Below are positions 63,142 through 64,000 of a stretch of 64,000 nt of DNA, in pieces (position 1 is the stretch's first letter; the number at the start of each line of letters is the position of its first letter). Source of the stretch: Roseibium sp. TrichSKD4 (GTDB taxonomy: Bacteria; Pseudomonadota; Alphaproteobacteria; Rhizobiales; Stappiaceae); contig NZ_GL476315.1 in assembly GCF_000148725.1 (NCBI RefSeq), forward strand, positions 62,001 to 126,000, in the 5' to 3' direction. Position numbers and translations under genes: made by a program. The notes under the pieces were generated by a model, which had not been told where the DNA came from, did not search any database, and was given only the letters and a program-made list of their open reading frames with translations.

Positions 63142-64000
63142 TCAGATGAGCTTTGCCATAGCAACCGCAGTGTCTGACATTCGGTTGGAGAAACCCCATT
63201 CGTTGTCATACCAGGTCAGGATGCGGACAAAGGTTCCATCCATGACTTTGGTCTGATCCATGTGGAAGACCGAAGAATGCGAATCGTGATTGAAGTCCGT
63301 CGAGACGAGAGGCTCAGTTGTATAGCCAAGAACGCTCTTCAGCTTGCCGTCGGCAGCCTCTTTGATTGCCGCGTTGATCTCTTCAACAGAGGTTTCACGC
63401 TTGGCGATGAAGTTGAGATCCACCACCGATACGTTGGGCGTCGGGACGCGGATGGCAACACCGTCTAGTTTGCCGTTCAGCTCTGGCAACACCAACCCGA
63501 CCGCTTTAGCCGCTCCGGTCGATGTCGGGATCATGGACATGGCCGCGGCACGAGCCCGGTAAAGGTCCTTGTGCATGGTGTCCAGTGTCGGTTGATCACC
63601 GGTGTAGGAGTGAATGGTGGTCATAAAGCCTTTTTCGATGCCGACAGTCTCATTGAGAACATAGGCGACCGGAGACAGGCAATTGGTGGTGCAAGAAGCA
63701 TTTGAAACGATTAGATCGTCTTTGGTAAGCGCATCGTGGTTGACGCCATAGACGATGGTTTTGTCAGCGCCTGAAGCTGGTGCGGAGACAAGAACGCGTT
63801 TGGAGCCATTTTCCAGATGGAAAGCTGCCTTGTCGCGGGCGGTGAAAATGCCAGTGCATTCCATGGCGACGTCAACACCAAGTTCACCCCAAGGCAGTTC
63901 CTTCGGATCGCGAAGGGCTGTTACCTTGATAGGTTCACCGCCACCAACCGAGATTGTATCGCCATCAACAACCACATCAGACGGGAAGCGTCCGTGGACC
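63142..64000 (-). CDS. gap: Glyceraldehyde-3-phosphate dehydrogenase, 5' end missing
   Basis: The frame is open to the window edge, so about 50 N-terminal residues are lost. The catalytic Cys is in [23 protein letters not shown] and [15 protein letters not shown] are substrate-binding blocks, and [12 protein letters not shown] ends the catalytic domain. The visible start of the fragment, [13 protein letters not shown], is the normal continuation of the NAD domain. It oxidises glyceraldehyde-3-phosphate in glycolysis and stands at the head of the gap-lysE-pgk-fba neighbourhood. Confidence 0.97.
   Translation of the reverse strand, partial: VHGRFPSDVVVDGDTISVGGGEPIKVTALRDPKELPWGELGVDVAMECTGIFTARDKAAFHLENGSKRVLVSAPASGADKTIVYGVNHDALTKDDLIVSNASCTTNCLSPVAYVLNETVGIEKGFMTTIHSYTGDQPTLDTMHKDLYRARAAAMSMIPTSTGAAKAVGLVLPELNGKLDGVAIRVPTPNVSVVDLNFIAKRETSVEEINAAIKEAADGKLKSVLGYTTEPLVSTDFNHDSHSSVFHMDQTKVMDGTFVRILTWYDNEWGFSNRMSDTAVAMAKLI

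Noticed and set aside
1-64000. CRISPR arrays, insertion sequences, prophage or integrase genes
   Set aside because: No direct-repeat arrays, transposases, integrases or terminal inverted repeats were seen anywhere in the window.

Overview
The window is ordinary chromosomal core sequence of an alphaproteobacterium, most likely a member of the Hyphomicrobiales (Rhizobiales). The signs are CpdR, GapR (DUF2312), DUF1013, DUF1465/DUF1192, a proteobacterial aa3 oxidase subunit IV, a ROSE-type heat-shock thermometer behind an RpoH promoter, and a suhB/alpha-r8-type small RNA. A marine stappioid genus (Roseibium/Labrenzia-like) is only a guess. No CRISPR array, IS element, prophage or integrated plasmid was seen, and the window is almost fully coding on both strands.

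Layout. 1-3.6 kb: the end of an outer-membrane beta-barrel protein, a secreted lytic transglycosylase and a degenerate SGNH (DUF459) protein. 3.6-9.9 kb: gltD and gltB (glutamate synthase) on the minus strand. 10.5-13.2 kb: a bufferin operon, bufA1-bufB-bufC-doxX (a periplasmic Cys peptide with its MNIO modification enzyme and partner). 13.2-18.7 kb: threonine aldolase, Hsp20 with RpoH promoter and RNA thermometer, a basic secreted protein, a lipase-like hydrolase, HisN-type phosphatase, a suhB-type sRNA and an N-formylglutamate amidohydrolase. 18.9-25.5 kb: cpdR, tRNA-Val(GAC), a 41-aa ribosomal protein L36, a TPR protein, a hydrolase, a frameshifted pyruvate kinase coupled to a DUF1036 gene, a second N-formylglutamate amidohydrolase, DUF1244 and gapR. 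25.5-34.8 kb: a DUF882 peptidase-like protein, a sigma54 response regulator, pepF, a heme-dependent demethylase-like protein, an ABC1 kinase, cytochrome oxidase subunit IV and rluA. 34.8-45.7 kb: a TPR lipoprotein, rpsU, a MATE exporter, purEK, a divergent DUF465 pair, an acyl-CoA synthetase, a TauE exporter, prpE and an SDR. 45.8-53.5 kb: an ABC exporter, a decayed chemoreceptor gene, rpmE, DUF1465, a candidate sRNA, DUF1192, a quinone oxidoreductase and DUF1013. 53.6-64 kb: a MotA/MotB-like motor pair, suhB, efp, a Sel1-repeat protein, a ThiE-like protein and the glycolytic genes fba, pgk and gap with DM13 and LysE genes between them.

Most interesting: the complete bufferin cassette with a 10-bp stem-loop after the precursor gene; the RpoH promoter plus ROSE hairpin of hsp20; two small-RNA loci; the chemoreceptor broken by two independent lesions; the single-base frameshift in pyk; and three proteins that keep a fold but appear to lose or change its usual role (SGNH without Ser/His, a ThiE-like protein without the usual substrate-binding motif, and a non-flagellar MotA/MotB-like pair).
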